NCBI RefSeq assembly: GCF_003610895.1
Contig: NZ_MCAS01000030.1
Location: 1 to 64,000, forward strand
DNA length: 64,000 nt
Direction: 5' to 3'
From: Paraburkholderia fungorum
Lineage (GTDB): Bacteria; Pseudomonadota; Gammaproteobacteria; Burkholderiales; Burkholderiaceae
The position numbers and the translations under genes were made by a program. This document shows, one piece after another, positions 17,312 through 26,605 of this stretch. Every line of letters starts with the position of its first letter. The first letter of the stretch is position 1. Under the pieces are notes generated by a model, which saw only the letters and a list, made by a program, of their open reading frames with translations, ran no database searches and was not told the DNA's origin.

Positions 17312-19876
17312 TCACCCGCACGCGCCGACTTCGCCACACGCGGTGCAGAAGTCGCACCCATCCTTGCGAATCACCGCGTTCGCACCACACGATCCGCATT
17401 TGCGTCCGAGCATGGTATGCAAGCCTTGCGTGCCACCCGCTTGCGCCAACGCCGTTTCGTCAGCATCGCCCGGATGCGGACGAATGCCGAAATCCGCCGG
17501 TAACGCGCTCTCGGCTTTCATCTGCCCACGCGGCAAACGCGCCAGCATGCGCGACGGCACCTGATTGCCTTCAGAGTCGAGAAAGCCGCGCCGATGCAGA
17601 ATCTGCTGGATCGCAAAGGCAAGCGCCGCCACTTCCGAATCGTGCCAACGTGGCGTGCGATGACCGTCGAGCCGCTGCACCTCACCGAGCCGCACTTGCC
17701 CGCGATCCCACGAAACCTTGCGCATATCCTGCAGGTTGCGCGCGACGAAACCACCGCGCGCAGCAAGCGAGAGCGAGCGCATCGTGGCCGTGATCCATTG
17801 CTGAGACTCGTCGCGCTGACCCGTCGGAATGAAGAATTCGATGGGGCGCTCGATCGTGACCTCTTCGCCGCCTAGCCGCCCCGTCACTTCGATGAACGAG
17901 ACCGCCACATAAAGCGATTTCTTGCCGGCTTGTGTCAGGTACTCGACTTTTTCAATGATCGCGGGCAACTCGCCCTTGGGCCGATGATCGATCGCGATCC
18001 GCAGCGGATCCTGATCGGTCTCGGCCAGCGTGTCGTCCACTTGCGGTGGCGGGCTTACGCTCAGCACCGCGCCCAGCGTTTCATTCGGACGATAAGTGGC
18101 GAGGCCCTTGAGACCACTTTTCCACGCGTCGAAGTAGAGGCTTTCGAACGCCTCGAATGGATAGTCCGCCGGCACGTTCACCGTCTTCGAGATCGACGTG
18201 TCCACGTAGGGCTGCACGGCGGCCATCATGTCGAGGTGATCGCGCGCCGACATCTCGAGCGCGCTCACGAAGTAGTCCGGCAAGTTGCTCACATCGCCAC
18301 CGAGTTCGCGATAGAGGCGGTACGCGTAGTCTTCGACATCGAACGATTCGCGACTGCCGTCGGCCATCACCTTCATGCGGGTATAGGTCCACGAGAAGGC
18401 CGGTTCGATGCCGTTCGACGCGTTGTCGGCGAACGCGAGGCTGACCGTGCCGGTGGGCGCGATCGACAGCAAATGACTGTTGCGGATGCCGTCGCGGCGG
18501 ATCGCCTCCTTGATGTCGTCGGGCAGGCGCGAAGCGAATGTGCCCGTTTCCAGATAGCGCCCGGCGTCGAACAGCTCAAACGCACCGCGCTCGCGCGCCA
18601 GTTCCACCGAGGCCCGGTAGGCTTCGTCGCGCATCAGCCGCGCGATGCGCACGGCAAAGTCGCGGCCTTCCTGCGCGTTGTAGCGCAAGCCGAGCATGAC
18701 CAGCGTATCGCCTAGGCCGGTGAAGCCGACGCCGATGCGCCGCTTGGCGCGCGACTCGTCATATTGCTGCTGCAGCGGCCAGAGCGTGACGTCGAGCACG
18801 TCGTCGAGAAAACGCACCTGGGTGCGGGTGCGTCTGGCAAGACCGTCCCAGTCGAACGAAGGTTTGCCGCCTTTCAATTGCGCGAACGGATCGAGCACGA
18901 AACGCGTGAGGTTCAGCGGTCCGAGATTGCAGCAGCCGTAGGCCGGCAGCGGTTGCTCGCCGCACGGATTGGTGGCGCGGATGGTTTCGACGGCGCGCAG
19001 ATTGTTGTCCTCGTTCATGCGCGAAATGAACACAATGCCGGGCTCGGCGACGTCGTAGGTGGAGCGCATGATGCGATCCCAGATCTCGCGTGCGGGCCGT
19101 TCGCTGTAGACCCACAGGCCGTCTTCGCGTTGCCGCACGTCGCCTGCCGCGCGCAGCGCCGGCGACGGCTCGGCGCGGTGCACGAGCGGCCAGGGCTGGT
19201 CTTCTTCGACCGCGCGCATGAATTCGTCGGTGATGCCCACCGACACGTTGAAGTTGTTCCAGCGGCCCTTCGAATGCTTCGCCTCGATGAACTCGATCAG
19301 ATCAGGGTGGTTACAGTCCAGCACGGCCATTTGCGCGCCGCGCCGCGAGCCGGCGCTTTCCACGGTCCGGCATGAGGCGTCGAATACGTCCATATAGCTG
19401 CATGGTCCGGACGCCGCGGAACTGGTGGTGTGGACGCGCGCGCCTTTGGGCCGGATCGCGGAGAAGTTATAGCCGACGCCACCGCCGCGGCGCATCGTTT
19501 CGGCGGCTTGCAGCAACGCTACATAGATGCCGGGCAGGCCTTCTTCATCGACGCCTTGAATCGCATCGCCGACCGGCTGCACAAAGCAATTGATCAGCGT
19601 GGCCGCGATGCCCGTGCCGGCCGCGCTCATGATGCGCCCGGCGCCGAGCGCGCCGTGCCGCAGATTGTCGACGAAGAGCGCTTCCACCGATTCGCGCAGC
19701 GCCTCCGGTTCCGCCTGAGCGACTCCGCGGGCGACGCGTTTGAACACTTCGTCGGCCGATTGTTCACTGCCTTTTGCGTACTTCTCCTGCAGCACGTCCA
19801 GAGAGAATTGTTGCGGTGCAATGAGTTGGCTGGGAGGCGTTGCTGCCGCGCGGGTGTCCGGGGTGTCTTCTGCCAT
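17312..19876 (-). CDS. nrdJ: Adenosylcobalamin-dependent ribonucleoside-diphosphate reductase
   Basis: An 854-residue class II ribonucleotide reductase, which reduces ribonucleotides to deoxyribonucleotides using coenzyme B12 and needs no oxygen. Visible are NPCGEQPLPAYGCCNLGPLNL (active-site cysteine and Asn-Cys-Gly region), the radical-domain segment LLSIAPTGTVSLAFADNASNGIEP, a TSCPD-type region, and a C-terminal zinc ribbon CGSCGANAVIRKDGCDFCTAC. I start at 19876, where GAGAGG lies about 7 bases upstream; the longer in-frame version adds 35 residues without family character. No cobalamin riboswitch is apparent upstream. Confidence 0.93.
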   Translation of the reverse strand: MAEDTPDTRAAATPPSQLIAPQQFSLDVLQEKYAKGSEQSADEVFKRVARGVAQAEPEALRESVEALFVDNLRHGALGAGRIMSAAGTGIAATLINCFVQPVGDAIQGVDEEGLPGIYVALLQAAETMRRGGGVGYNFSAIRPKGARVHTTSSAASGPCSYMDVFDASCRTVESAGSRRGAQMAVLDCNHPDLIEFIEAKHSKGRWNNFNVSVGITDEFMRAVEEDQPWPLVHRAEPSPALRAAGDVRQREDGLWVYSERPAREIWDRIMRSTYDVAEPGIVFISRMNEDNNLRAVETIRATNPCGEQPLPAYGCCNLGPLNLTRFVLDPFAQLKGGKPSFDWDGLARRTRTQVRFLDDVLDVTLWPLQQQYDESRAKRRIGVGFTGLGDTLVMLGLRYNAQEGRDFAVRIARLMRDEAYRASVELARERGAFELFDAGRYLETGTFASRLPDDIKEAIRRDGIRNSHLLSIAPTGTVSLAFADNASNGIEPAFSWTYTRMKVMADGSRESFDVEDYAYRLYRELGGDVSNLPDYFVSALEMSARDHLDMMAAVQPYVDTSISKTVNVPADYPFEAFESLYFDAWKSGLKGLATYRPNETLGAVLSVSPPPQVDDTLAETDQDPLRIAIDHRPKGELPAIIEKVEYLTQAGKKSLYVAVSFIEVTGRLGGEEVTIERPIEFFIPTGQRDESQQWITATMRSLSLAARGGFVARNLQDMRKVSWDRGQVRLGEVQRLDGHRTPRWHDSEVAALAFAIQQILHRRGFLDSEGNQVPSRMLARLPRGQMKAESALPADFGIRPHPGDADETALAQAGGTQGLHTMLGRKCGSCGANAVIRKDGCDFCTACGEVGACG

Positions 19877-20260
19877 GGTGTTGCCTCTCGTTTGCCGCCA
19901 GACGGGCTGCGGCGGGTTCGAATGGGATTGAGGGCATTCATTTAACCGTGCGCGTTTGGCAGGTGCGGTGACCTGGCGCAACGGGGATCACCTTAGCGCA
20001 CGTGGCGAACGGCCGCAATCAGGCTTTTGTGGCCGGCCCGCCCATTGGCGGCGTCAGCCGCAGCGGCTTTTCTGAAGCGACCTGCATCAGGCAGAAAGTT
20101 GGCGGGCAGCGCCGGGCGTGTGCGAGTGCGGTTGGGAAGGGGGCAAGCGCGGCGCGCCGGAGCGAACGCCTTGCGAAGGGGAAAATGACGGCGAACGTTC
20201 CAGGCGTATTCCGGGGTGTTCGAGGCGTTTGTCAGGAAAGTGCCGTCCAGGCAAAAAACC
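19877..20260. other. Intergenic region upstream of nrdJ
   Basis: This 384-base gap carries the nrdJ promoter on the minus strand and follows the DUF3331 stop. I looked for a B12 box and for NrdR-like repeats and saw neither. No gene is convincing. Confidence 0.4.
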
Positions 20261-20548
20261 TCAGGCTTCGACCAGTTCGCCCAGCACCTCGGCGCAGATC
20301 ATCGCGGAAGCATTCGAAGGTGCCGGCCGTTCAGCCGGCTTGAACACCGCATCGCCGCGGCGGATCTTGCGGCGCGTCACTGCGCACGTTCCCGACGTGT
20401 GCGCCGAGCGCCGCCGCCACCGTTGCTCGCCATAATGACAGCGCCCCGGTTCGACCCAGCGGATCACCAGCGTCGTGTCGGAGCGCTCGAGAATCTCGAT
20501 ACGTACGCCATTGGTTCCGTCAAGGGGGATGGACTCTAAGGTCATCAT
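20261..20548 (-). CDS. DUF3331-like small protein
   Basis: A 95-residue protein of unknown function resembling the Burkholderia DUF3331 family. The central motif VEPGRCHYGEQRWRRRSA, an Arg-rich TRRKIRRGDAVFKP and a closing NASAMICAEVL segment fit that family. The start at 20548 has GGAG about 7 bases upstream; the two consecutive Met codons leave a one-codon ambiguity. It is divergent from the AI-2E transporter gene. The small basic composition could suit nucleic-acid binding, but nothing proves it. Confidence 0.68.
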   Translation of the reverse strand: MMTLESIPLDGTNGVRIEILERSDTTLVIRWVEPGRCHYGEQRWRRRSAHTSGTCAVTRRKIRRGDAVFKPAERPAPSNASAMICAEVLGELVEA

Positions 20549-20890
20549 CGTCGGCTCCGTATTGTGGTCTGCCGAATGTAGTCCCGTGAGCGCTGGATAG
20601 CCATTGTGCCGCGGTTGAAACACTGTTCTCCAAATAGCAACAATGAAACTTGACATTCACGCAAGTTTGAAACGACGGGGCTTTGCGGGCGATATGCGCG
20701 GCGAATTTACGATAGCGTGGATTTTTGCAACGCACTGTTGTACGCAGCGAGACAAGCATGCTGCCTGCGAAGGGCGCCGGTGCTTCCTTTAAGATGTGGT
20801 TATTGATGAGCGACCGTGCAACGCAAGTGTAGCGGGTTTGCATTTTTCTGGACGGCTCGCGCGCATATCCACAAGATCCTAAGAGCCTTC
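20549..20890. other. Divergent intergenic region, no gene seen
   Basis: This 342-base gap lies between the DUF3331 and AI-2E transporter starts. It is comparatively AT-rich around 20620-20720, consistent with promoters. No operator or RNA was recognised. Confidence 0.4.
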
Positions 20891-21961
20891 ATGATTTCAA
20901 GCCCACCCGATTCGCCGACACCGCCTGATTGCCTGAAAAAACAGAAAGCGGCATCACTCGTCCTGTACATCGGACTCGTGCTGCTGGCGCTGTGGGTCGT
21001 ACGCGATTTCATAGCGGCGATGGCCTGGGCCGGCGTCGTTGCGATTGCCCTGTGGCCGCTTTTGCAAAAGGTGGAGGGCAGCCGCTGGTTCACTGGCCGC
21101 ACCACGTTGATCGCCGTGCTGCTGACCTTCGCGGTCGCCTTGCTGGTGGTGCTGCCGTTCGGTATCGGCATTTCGCAGGCGCTGCGCGAAGCGCACGACA
21201 TGAACGAGTGGTTCAAGACCGTACAGGAAAACGGCATTCCGATGCCGGCTCTTGTCGAACGGCTGCCGTTCGGTGTGCAACAGATTTCAGCCTGGTGGCA
21301 GGCGAATCTCGCTCAGCCGCTGCGCGACTCGGCGGCCATGAAGGGATTGCACAGCACCACCGTGATGACGCTCGGCCGCCATTTCGGCGCGCGCGCGGCG
21401 CACGGCGTGATGGTGTTCGCCTTCATGCTGGTCACGCTTTTCGTGATCTTTCAGGCGGGGCCGCGTCTGTCGGGCTCGCTGATGAAAGGCGTGCGGCGCG
21501 GCTTCGGCAACGACGGCGCGCAGTTGCTCGAGCGTATGGCTACGGCCGTGCGGGGCACGGTGTCGGGGCTGGTGGTGGTCGGGCTCGGCGAGGGGGTGTT
21601 GATGGGCGTCGCCTATTTCGTGACCGGCTTGCCGCACGTCGCCCTGCTTGCATTCATCACGGCGATCGCCGCGATGCTGCCGTTCTGCGCGCCGGTCACA
21701 TTCGGCCTCGCGGCCTTGTGGCTGTTCTCGCAAGGCTCGGTGGCCGGGGCCATCGGGCTAGCGGTGTTCGGTTCGATCGTGGTGTTTGTCGCCGAACATT
21801 TCGTGCGGCCGGTGCTGATCGGCAACTCGACGCGATTGCCTTTCCTGCTGGTGCTATTCGGCATTCTCGGCGGCGCGGAGACGTTCGGTTTGCTGGGCCT
21901 GTTCATCGGGCCCGCGCTCATGACCGTGCTGGTCGTGCTGTGGACTGACCTCGTGCAATAG
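20891..21961 (+). CDS. AI-2E family transporter (PF01594-type permease)
   Basis: A 356-residue membrane protein. Two early helices (SLVLYIGLVLLALWVVRDFI and a second at about 48-60) are followed by a soluble loop. The C-terminal block of helices includes the family-typical LPHVALLAFITAIAAMLPF and LLVLFGILGGAETFGLLGLFIGPALM. The family name comes from TqsA, but members export or exchange varied small molecules or ions, so substrate is open. The ATG at 20891 is used; 25 upstream in-frame residues have no membrane or family signal. It converges on the esterase gene. Confidence 0.87.
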   Translation: MISSPPDSPTPPDCLKKQKAASLVLYIGLVLLALWVVRDFIAAMAWAGVVAIALWPLLQKVEGSRWFTGRTTLIAVLLTFAVALLVVLPFGIGISQALREAHDMNEWFKTVQENGIPMPALVERLPFGVQQISAWWQANLAQPLRDSAAMKGLHSTTVMTLGRHFGARAAHGVMVFAFMLVTLFVIFQAGPRLSGSLMKGVRRGFGNDGAQLLERMATAVRGTVSGLVVVGLGEGVLMGVAYFVTGLPHVALLAFITAIAAMLPFCAPVTFGLAALWLFSQGSVAGAIGLAVFGSIVVFVAEHFVRPVLIGNSTRLPFLLVLFGILGGAETFGLLGLFIGPALMTVLVVLWTDLVQ

Positions 21962-22017
21962 TTGCACGCAATGTGGCGGTGCAATCAGGACTGCTGATTC
22001 GCCGGTTCAGTTCTGAT

Positions 22018-22878
22018 TTACTTGTCCTGATCGCGCGCGGGTTGTTTGACGCAACCCAGCGTATATTTCAGCGCGGCAGGCAGCAGCGCGCTCCAGACCT
22101 CCCAGGTGTGGCCGCCGTCGATGATGCGCAGCGCAGCCGGATTTCCCGCCAGCCGAAGATGCGTGTAAAGCGAAGACGCGTCGGCCTGGATCGTGAGGTC
22201 GTCGTCACCCGCGGCGATGAACATCGGCAGGCGATACGGCCGGCTCATGTAGCGCTCCCATTGCGCCGGATAGTTGAGCGCATGCCAGACGTGCAGATCG
22301 AACTGCCGGTCGCCGAATACGCCGACCCGGCGTGCCGCCGAACCGGGCGGGGGCTCGTTCGCATAGATCGCGGGGCTCAGCAGGAGCGCGCCGCAAAAAA
22401 GTTCGGGTTGCGTCATGGCATAGCGCAGTGCGCCGAACCCCCCCATCGAAACGCCGCCGATCATCCGCCCGCCGCGTTGCGTGGCGACCGCGTAGTGCGT
22501 TTCGATCTCCGGCAGCAGATCGGCGAAGAACGCGGTCTCCATCTTCTCCTTGCGATCGACATACCAGTCCGTGCCGCCTTGCGGCATCACGATCGCGACC
22601 GGCGGTATCTCCTTGCGCTCGATCAGCGTATCGGCGGTGGCTTGCAGGTGACCCTGCGTGAGCCAGTCATTGGCGTCGCCGTTGTTGCCGTGCAGAAGGT
22701 AGAGCACGGGAATGCGGGGAGCGTCGTGACGATAGCCGGTGGGCAGATAGAGCGTGTAGGACCAGTCCCGGCCGAGTGCTTCCGAATGGAAGCTGCGGCT
22801 GACGATGGTGCTGGCGCTTGCCGTCGCGCCGACAGCAGCGCACAGCGCGAGGAGTGCGGAATGTAGGAATAGACGCAT
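22018..22878 (-). CDS. Secreted esterase-D-like alpha/beta hydrolase
   Basis: A 286-residue exported serine hydrolase. Residues 1-23 form a Sec signal peptide ending ATASAS. The fold shows the oxyanion region LYLLHGNNGDANDW, the nucleophile elbow GGVSMGGFGA with Ser144, an acid near Asp225-227 in AAGDDDLTI, and His257 in DGGHTWEVW. It resembles putative esterases and trehalose-mycolyl/tributyrin-esterase families. It converges on the AI-2E transporter, and the OpgC-like gene lies 211 bases upstream on the same strand. The natural ester is unknown. Confidence 0.85.
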   Translation of the reverse strand: MRLFLHSALLALCAAVGATASASTIVSRSFHSEALGRDWSYTLYLPTGYRHDAPRIPVLYLLHGNNGDANDWLTQGHLQATADTLIERKEIPPVAIVMPQGGTDWYVDRKEKMETAFFADLLPEIETHYAVATQRGGRMIGGVSMGGFGALRYAMTQPELFCGALLLSPAIYANEPPPGSAARRVGVFGDRQFDLHVWHALNYPAQWERYMSRPYRLPMFIAAGDDDLTIQADASSLYTHLRLAGNPAALRIIDGGHTWEVWSALLPAALKYTLGCVKQPARDQDK

Positions 22879-23089
22879 GTCAGAGTAAGAGGCCGCCGCG
22901 CAGGTCGCGCGCGGCCGTCATGCTATCAGGATCAGCAGTGGAAATCGGCAAGCGGCAAGCGGGAAAGTGACAACGCGGGAATTCCGCAGTAACTCCGCGA
23001 TAACCCCGCAATCCCGTCAGACACACAGATAGCACACGATAAGCGGCAATGCCGCAAAAGCGCGGCGCAGGTGCGCACGCGCTGCCGCC

Positions 23090-24199
23090 TCAGGGCGACG
23101 TTCTGAGGCGCAAGCTCCAGAGGCGCGTGGTGAAACGCTTGAGCGGCTCCGACGCTCTTGCGACAGCGAACAGTGCGCCGACGGCGCAGGCGTCCGCCAC
23201 CAGCCCGAGGGGATAGTTCAGATAGCCGTCGGTCGCGGCATACAGCACCGAATCGACGACCAGAGAAATCACCGCGCCCGCGACAAAACACAACAGCCCT
23301 TTACGGCCGATCATGCCGACCCACGGCAGCCATTGCGCGAGCTTTTTTGCCCAGCCGAGCTGGATCAGGTTCGCGACGAGCCAGGCAATCGCAAGAAAAT
23401 TGATCGCGCGCAGGTAGGAGAGGTTTTGCTTCAGGCTGCCATCGAGTGGCTCGCGTTCAATGAACAGTTTGTAGTAGGCCGCGGCGGCGACCACGGCGAG
23501 CGCCAGGATGCTGACCAGCCAGCCGAAGCGATGCGCGTTGACGCGCTGATAGACCGGCTGGCAACGGGCCAGCACACCGAGCACGAACAGCAACTGCCAG
23601 GCAAACGGGTTGAAATCCCAGTGCATGTCCGGCGCGGCGGGCAGGTAGGCGTTAATCGCCGGTGCGGCCGCCCACAGGGCGACGCTGCCGGCCAGCAGCA
23701 GCCATGGCTTGCTGCGCGCGAGCGGCAGGATCATGGGCACCAGCAGCGCGAAGAACGTGTACATGGGCAGCACGGAGGCGAGATACGGCTGACGGCGGAA
23801 CAGCAGAATGTCGCGCAGGGCGGCCACGGGCGTGGCCATCAGATCGTCGAGATCGGTGGTGGCGAGATTCGGGCCGTCGATACTGAATGCGCTGAGCACC
23901 GCGCTGACCAGCAGCATCAAGCCGGCCGTAATGAGGAATGCCCGATAAATTTCGAGCGAGCGCCGCAGGAAGCGGCTGCGCGCGGTCGCCTCGTTACGCC
24001 GTTCGGCGAGTGCCGCGTAGGCCGTTGCCGTGGCGAAGCCGCCGAGAAACACGAAGACTTCCGCCGCGTCGCACAGCGCATACGCGTGCAGCGTGATGCG
24101 CGAGAGAATGCTGCCGCCGATGTGATCGACGACGATGATCAGGAGGACCAGCCCGCGAAAAAAATCGAGCTCAATTAAACGGGTTTGCGACTTCTGCAT
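23090..24199 (-). CDS. opgC: OpgC-domain membrane acyltransferase-like protein
   Basis: A 369-residue polytopic membrane protein with about ten helices. The N-terminal motif RLIELDFFRGLVLLIIVVDHIGG carries the Asp and His typical of the OpgC_C/acyltransferase-3-like group. OpgC succinylates osmoregulated periplasmic glucans, so glucan or another envelope-polymer modification is the likely role. No opgG or opgH lies nearby, so the partner pathway is not shown here and the gene symbol is tentative. Confidence 0.75.
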   Translation of the reverse strand: MQKSQTRLIELDFFRGLVLLIIVVDHIGGSILSRITLHAYALCDAAEVFVFLGGFATATAYAALAERRNEATARSRFLRRSLEIYRAFLITAGLMLLVSAVLSAFSIDGPNLATTDLDDLMATPVAALRDILLFRRQPYLASVLPMYTFFALLVPMILPLARSKPWLLLAGSVALWAAAPAINAYLPAAPDMHWDFNPFAWQLLFVLGVLARCQPVYQRVNAHRFGWLVSILALAVVAAAAYYKLFIEREPLDGSLKQNLSYLRAINFLAIAWLVANLIQLGWAKKLAQWLPWVGMIGRKGLLCFVAGAVISLVVDSVLYAATDGYLNYPLGLVADACAVGALFAVARASEPLKRFTTRLWSLRLRTSP

Positions 24200-24726
24200 T
24201 GTGTGGCGCCAAAAGCAGCCCCGTGTGACGGCGCGCTAGTTCAGCGCGGCGGCGTCTCACAAAGCTTTTGAAATTGGATTGGATGCGGCGGCGGACGGCC
24301 GCCCTGTGCAAGGCCGCGTCGCAGCCTGAACCAGCCATGCGAGGCTCGGTTGTGGAGGCCAGTAAAAATGACCCGTTTGACGGCGCGGAGTTCCGCTGCA
24401 GCGCCGCAAAAGCTTTCGATTATATTTCGTTTCATGACAAAGTGGCCACGAGACGTGCAGGACGGGTGCCGCCAATACGGCAGCCAGCTTGGGTCCGGGC
24501 GGTACAGCGCCGTTTACCTGAATCGGCGTTGCGAAAAAAGGGGGTGACCCACGCAGTGGAGATTTCGCAACGTTTTGAGATATGGGCGTGACACCTGATG
24601 GACGGCGACGTAACGGCGTGTGAGGATTTCTTCAAAGCGCGTCGGGGTCGATAAACGCCTCAAGAAGCGTCAAGAAGAAAGCGGTCGGATCGAGTTGTCC
24701 CATTACTCGAGCTCAGGGAGATCTTC
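24200..24726. other. Porin upstream region, no gene seen
   Basis: A 527-base gap between divergent opgC and porin genes. An AGGGAG ribosome-binding site lies just before the porin start. The reading frames across it have no convincing protein character. Confidence 0.4.
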
Positions 24727-25899
24727 ATGAACAAGCAAGTGTTCGCGCTGGCTGTCTCCACTGTTTTGTCCGCGATTCCGTTAGCCGTTTTCTCCCCGCC
24801 TGCTTTTGCCCAGACGAGCGTGACGCTGTACGGCGTGCTCGATGAAGGCATCAATTACACCAACAATGTCGGCCGTGGCCATGTCTATGAACTCGCGAGC
24901 GGCGATGCCCAGGGCAGCCGCTGGGGCCTGAAAGGCGACGAGGATCTCGGCGGTGGTCTGAAGGCAATCTTCCAGCTGGAAAACGGTTTCGACGTCAGCT
25001 CCGGACGGCTTAACCAGGGCGGCCGGATGTTCGGGCGCCAGGCGTTCGTCGGCTTGAGCTCGGAGCCATACGGCACACTGACGTTCGGCCGCCAATACGA
25101 TTCGGTGGTCGACTATCTGGCGCAGACGACGGCCAACGGCAACTGGGCCGGTGCGCTGTTCTCGCATCCCTACGATAACGACAACACCGACAACTCATTC
25201 CGTCTCGACAACAGCGTCAAGTACACCAGTCCGTCGATCTCGGGCTTCCAGTTTGGCGGCGTCTACAGCTTTAGCAACGATACGGGTTTTGCCAACAATC
25301 GCGCGTACAGTTTCGGCGGCCAGTATGCCTACGGCGGACTGCTGGTAGCCGCGGCATATCTGCAGGCCGACAATCCCGGCAACGGCTCGAACGGTGCGAT
25401 TACCGCGAACGACGCCAGCTTTATCGCTGCCCGCATGCGCGTGTTCGGCGGCGGCATTACCTATACCTTCGGGCCGGCCACGGCTGGCTTCGTGTACACC
25501 AATTCGAACTACCTCGACCCGACCGGCAACGGCTATCTCGGCGTGACGCCGCTCGTGCCACCGGGCGTGCTGTTGAACTCGCTCAAGTATCAGAACTTCG
25601 AGGTGAACGGCAAGTATCAGATTTCACCGATGTTTTTCGTCGGCGCGCAGTACGTGTACACGATGGAAACCTACGACGCCTCGAACGGTGGTGTGAAGCC
25701 GAGAATTCATTCGTTCGGCTTGATGGCGGACTACAACCTGTCCAAGCGCACCGACGTGTACATTCAGGGCGAATATCAGCAGGTGACTGGCGATTCAACC
25801 TACACGATTCTGGACTATGCCTTCACGCCCGGTACCCAGTCGCCCTCGTCGACGTCGAAGCAGGTCGTGGTGCGCGCGGCGATACGGCATAAATTCTAG
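24727..25899 (+). CDS. Gram-negative general porin, 16-strand type
   Basis: A 390-residue outer-membrane porin. A signal peptide of about 28 residues ends AFAQ. The mature protein begins TSVTLYGVLDEGINYTNN, the standard opening of Burkholderiales OmpC-type porins, and contains the loop-3-like RQAFVGLSSEPYGTLTFGRQYD. It ends AAIRHKF, with the terminal Phe needed for Bam recognition. Selectivity cannot be read. It is monocistronic with a long upstream region, typical of environmentally regulated porins. Confidence 0.93.
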   Translation: MNKQVFALAVSTVLSAIPLAVFSPPAFAQTSVTLYGVLDEGINYTNNVGRGHVYELASGDAQGSRWGLKGDEDLGGGLKAIFQLENGFDVSSGRLNQGGRMFGRQAFVGLSSEPYGTLTFGRQYDSVVDYLAQTTANGNWAGALFSHPYDNDNTDNSFRLDNSVKYTSPSISGFQFGGVYSFSNDTGFANNRAYSFGGQYAYGGLLVAAAYLQADNPGNGSNGAITANDASFIAARMRVFGGGITYTFGPATAGFVYTNSNYLDPTGNGYLGVTPLVPPGVLLNSLKYQNFEVNGKYQISPMFFVGAQYVYTMETYDASNGGVKPRIHSFGLMADYNLSKRTDVYIQGEYQQVTGDSTYTILDYAFTPGTQSPSSTSKQVVVRAAIRHKF

Positions 25900-25945
25900 G
25901 GCGAACGGTGAGAGGGCCGCGAACATCTTACGGAGCAGGGCAGAT

Positions 25946-26275
25946 TCAGTTCATCACATAGTTCTGAATCAGTATTCCGACTATCACGCCGGCAGGAATA
26001 CCGAAAGTTCTGCCGCGAATGGTCGCGGTTAGATCTTCGTCGAGTACGAAGCTGCAGCGGCGTTCACGCCAGACCGTTTTATAGGCCAATGGTTTTGCAT
26101 CGACAATAACAAGGGAAATGAGCGCGGTCAGGATGACCTGCTCCAATGCATGCAGCTTCGCAATAAACGGCGAAAATTCACCGGCATTGCACAGCACCAC
26201 CATAACGACTGCAGCGATCAGGGCGCCGAAAAAGAAACCACCCATGAATCTGTTCGCTGAATTAAGAGAATCCAC
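25946..26275 (-). CDS. Small membrane protein of unknown function
   Basis: A 109-residue protein with two hydrophobic helices (about 12-30 and 45-60) and a third near the C-terminus (GIPAGVIVGILIQNYV). I use a GTG start at 26275 because GAGG lies 5 bases upstream; the Met at residue 11 has no ribosome-binding site. Its base composition is less GC-rich than its neighbours, hinting at a different history. I do not recognise a family. Confidence 0.6.
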   Translation of the reverse strand: MDSLNSANRFMGGFFFGALIAAVVMVVLCNAGEFSPFIAKLHALEQVILTALISLVIVDAKPLAYKTVWRERRCSFVLDEDLTATIRGRTFGIPAGVIVGILIQNYVMN

Positions 26276-26605
26276 TTGAACCTCAAATCATCCGCCGGCT
26301 TTGTCGAGCTGGCGGAGTAAAAAATATGCTTACGGAAATGGCTTTCCTGTTTGAAGACGCACCATGCTTGGCCGCGAAGCGGATGGTCTTCAAAGGAACC
26401 CGTAAGGATATTTTTTTGACCCTCTTCAACATATCGTCCTTTTCCTAATGTTGCGTGGGATTAGGCGGAGATGGTGCGGCGCGTGACCTGACCTGACCTG
26501 ACCGCTGAGAGAAAGGCTGTAGCAGCGGCAGGGCGCTTGCCGCACTTCGCGCGAGCGCCCATACCTGCTGCCGTCGGTTTTGTCGAGTGTGCTGCGAGTT
26601 GCCGC
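26276..26605. other. Intergenic region with pentamer repeat and a T-run
   Basis: A 330-base gap. It contains a loose inverted repeat tttgaagac/gtcttcaaa (26350-26358 and 26386-26394) followed 12 bases later by a T-run (26410-26416), and four TGACC repeats at 26484-26503. No gene was seen. Confidence 0.45.
26484..26503. repeat. TGACC pentamer repeated four times
   Basis: Four exact tandem copies of a 5-base unit lie about 100 bases beyond the nudK stop. The site could vary by slippage but is not within a gene. Confidence 0.85.

Noticed and set aside
19877..20260. Cobalamin riboswitch upstream of nrdJ
   Set aside because: Neither a B12 box nor the conserved core could be found by eye.
24268..24591. 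Possible 107-residue gene upstream of the porin
   Set aside because: No ribosome-binding site, no domain and mixed composition; other frames are equally open.
26350..26416. Rho-independent terminator from the tttgaagac/gtcttcaaa repeat and T-run
   Set aside because: The loop is 27 bases and the T-run begins more than ten bases after the stem, too loose for a confident call.
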